Assembly: GCF_041435015.1 (NCBI RefSeq)
Contig: NZ_CP107989.1
Span: forward strand, 2,542,001-2,606,000
Length of the DNA: 64,000 bases
Origin: Streptomyces canus
GTDB lineage: Bacteria > Actinomycetota > Actinomycetes > Streptomycetales > Streptomycetaceae
Reading direction: 5' to 3'
In this document: in pieces, positions 62,935 to 64,000 of the stretch
How the letters are laid out: every line of letters starts with the position of its first letter
Numbering within the stretch: the first letter of the stretch is position 1
The notes under the pieces: model-generated
Database searches by the model: none
The model's input: the letters and a program-made list of their open reading frames with translations, nothing else
Told to the model about the DNA's origin: nothing
Made by a program: the position numbers and the translations under genes

Positions 62935-63756
62935 GTGATCACTCTTGTACGACGCGTCACCGCCGCCTGTGTCCTCAGCGCCGCCCTCACCGCCTGCGCC
63001 GCCACGCCGCAGCCGGTCCGCCCGGTACCTTCCGCGACCACCACGGCTCCTTCCGCGCCCCCGACTCTCGCCCCCGGCCCCGGGGGCCTGACCCCCGTCT
63101 TCAAGAACGGGTCCCGTACGCACGGCAGGACCGTCGCGCTCACCTTCGACGCCGACATGACGGCGGACCAGGGGGCGCGGGCGGCAGCAGGCGAGCACTT
63201 CGACAATCCCGGGCTGATCGCGGCCCTGCGGACACTGAAGGTGCCGGCCACCGTGTTCATGACCGGGCGGTGGGCCGAGCAGTATCCGGAGCAGGCCCGA
63301 TCCCTCGGGCGGGACCCGCTCTTCGAGGTCGCCAACCACTCCTACAGCCACTACGCCTTCACCGACGACTGTTACGGGCTGCCGACGGTCTCCGGTGACC
63401 GGATGCGAGCGGATGTGGAGCGGGCGTACGCGGCGTTCCGGAAGGCGGGGGTGCCGGACGCTAGGCCGTACTTCCGGTTTCCCGGCGGGTGCTACGACCG
63501 GCGGGCACTCAAGGCGCTGACCCCGGTCGGCGTGACCGCCGTCCAGTGGGACGTGGTGAGCGGGGACGCGTTCGCGACGGACGCGGAGGCGGTGACCCGA
63601 CAGGTGCTGGAGGGGGTGCGGCCGGGGTCGGTCGTGGTCATGCACTGCACGCGCAGTGCCGCGCCGACGACGGAGCGGGTGGTGCGGGCGGTGGTGCCGG
63701 AGCTGCGCGAGCGGGGGTTCCGGTTCGTGAAGGTGTCCGAGCTGATCGGGTCCTAG
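62935..63756 (+). CDS. Polysaccharide deacetylase family lipoprotein
   Basis: 273 residues from GTG 62935, placed by the promoter six bases upstream. Lipoprotein signal with lipobox ALTAC (Cys about 19), then a Pro/Thr-rich linker and the NodB homology domain (about 60-270): TFDADM (usual TFDD changed to DAD), NHSYSH (metal His pair), RFPGGCYD and VVVMHCT. It would remove acetyl or other acyl groups from a wall polysaccharide outside the membrane. The altered first motif is common among actinobacterial relatives, so activity is likely but the metal site may differ. Confidence 0.88.
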   Translation: MITLVRRVTAACVLSAALTACAATPQPVRPVPSATTTAPSAPPTLAPGPGGLTPVFKNGSRTHGRTVALTFDADMTADQGARAAAGEHFDNPGLIAALRTLKVPATVFMTGRWAEQYPEQARSLGRDPLFEVANHSYSHYAFTDDCYGLPTVSGDRMRADVERAYAAFRKAGVPDARPYFRFPGGCYDRRALKALTPVGVTAVQWDVVSGDAFATDAEAVTRQVLEGVRPGSVVVMHCTRSAAPTTERVVRAVVPELRERGFRFVKVSELIGS

Positions 63757-63765
63757 GCTGGAGGT

Positions 63766-63945
63766 ATGAGCGAGGACTACTGCACGATCGGCAACGTGCC
63801 GAAGCCCCCGGTCGCCGACGGGCCGCCGTATGCGGAGTGCGTGCTGTGCCGGAAGCCGACGGAGTATCCGGAGTCGTACAAGGGGATCACCCTGTGCCCG
63901 GTCTGCGAGTGGCAGGAGGCTCAGCGTACGGCCTGCTCCGGGTGA
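63766..63945 (+). CDS. 59-aa zinc-ribbon protein
   Basis: MSEDYCTIGNVPKPP then two knuckles CVLC and CPVC spaced by fifteen residues, a likely zinc site. ATG 63766 follows TAGGCT by six bases (leaderless pattern), where TAG is also the stop of the deacetylase gene. Codon use is high in third-position G/C through the frame. I know no function; the position directly behind the deacetylase may be incidental. Confidence 0.72.
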   Translation: MSEDYCTIGNVPKPPVADGPPYAECVLCRKPTEYPESYKGITLCPVCEWQEAQRTACSG

Positions 63946-63961
63946 CCTTAGGGTTGTCCGG

Positions 63962-64000
63962 GTGAGCCACGACGTGACGCCCTCGACCGACAGCCCCTTC
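63962..64000 (+). CDS. Start of next gene, truncated by window end
   Basis: GTG 63962 follows TAGGGT by seven bases, the same leaderless spacing as other genes here, and opens a frame of thirteen codons (MSHDVTPSTDSPF) to the window edge. Too short to identify. Confidence 0.5.
   Translation, partial: MSHDVTPSTDSPF

Overview
The window is high-G+C actinobacterial chromosome, almost certainly Streptomyces. Signs are the extreme third-position G+C, many GTG (and one TTG) starts, ATGA/GTGA gene overlaps, many apparently leaderless promoters, an AfsR/SARP regulator, and a carbohydrate importer with no ATPase of its own. I see no rRNA, tRNA, CRISPR array or insertion sequence.

Layout. (1) 1-6.3 kb: the end of a GT39-type membrane glycosyltransferase, then a leftward operon of transmembrane flavin reductase, tandem FMN-binding lipid-free exported protein and ApbE, which looks like an extracytosolic flavinylated electron-transfer module, divergent from an OmpR-type two-component system. 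(2) 6.4-15.1 kb: a little-understood membrane/sugar locus with an NAD-dependent epimerase, a second two-component system, a GT2 transferase, a DUF2064 transferase, a methyltransferase carrying a 117-bp tandem repeat, a membrane-anchored molybdopterin oxidoreductase and a multipass membrane protein. (3) 15.2-22.6 kb: NlpC/P60 hydrolase, ECF-like sigma factor, VanX-like dipeptidase, a 1074-aa AfsR-like regulator and a flippase-like membrane protein.

(4) 22.6-42.0 kb: a carbohydrate-catabolic island with secreted GH84 hexosaminidase, UPF0309 SIS protein, RpiR regulator, GH38 alpha-mannosidase, a small SurA/PrsA-like protein, ABC importer (binding protein plus two permeases), GH3, BadF-type kinase, GH5-like beta-mannosidase candidate and NagZ-type GH3. 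The enzyme set fits stepwise breakdown of mannose/GlcNAc glycans such as the N-glycan core, and related palindromic elements sit before most of its transcription units. (5) 42.1-51.4 kb: a two-gene biosynthetic locus, a flavin-dependent halogenase and a 2592-aa unimodular PKS (ligase-ACP-KS-AT-DH-KR-ACP-TE) whose thioesterase has cysteine in place of the usual serine.

(6) 51.5-64 kb: mostly housekeeping. MsrB, MurC, a conserved small protein, a RibD-C reductase, ZapE, beta-carbonic anhydrase coupled to a SulP transporter, a slipin, a PhoX-like phosphatase, a Rieske-tailed oxidoreductase, a polysaccharide deacetylase lipoprotein, a 59-aa zinc-ribbon protein and the first codons of one more gene.
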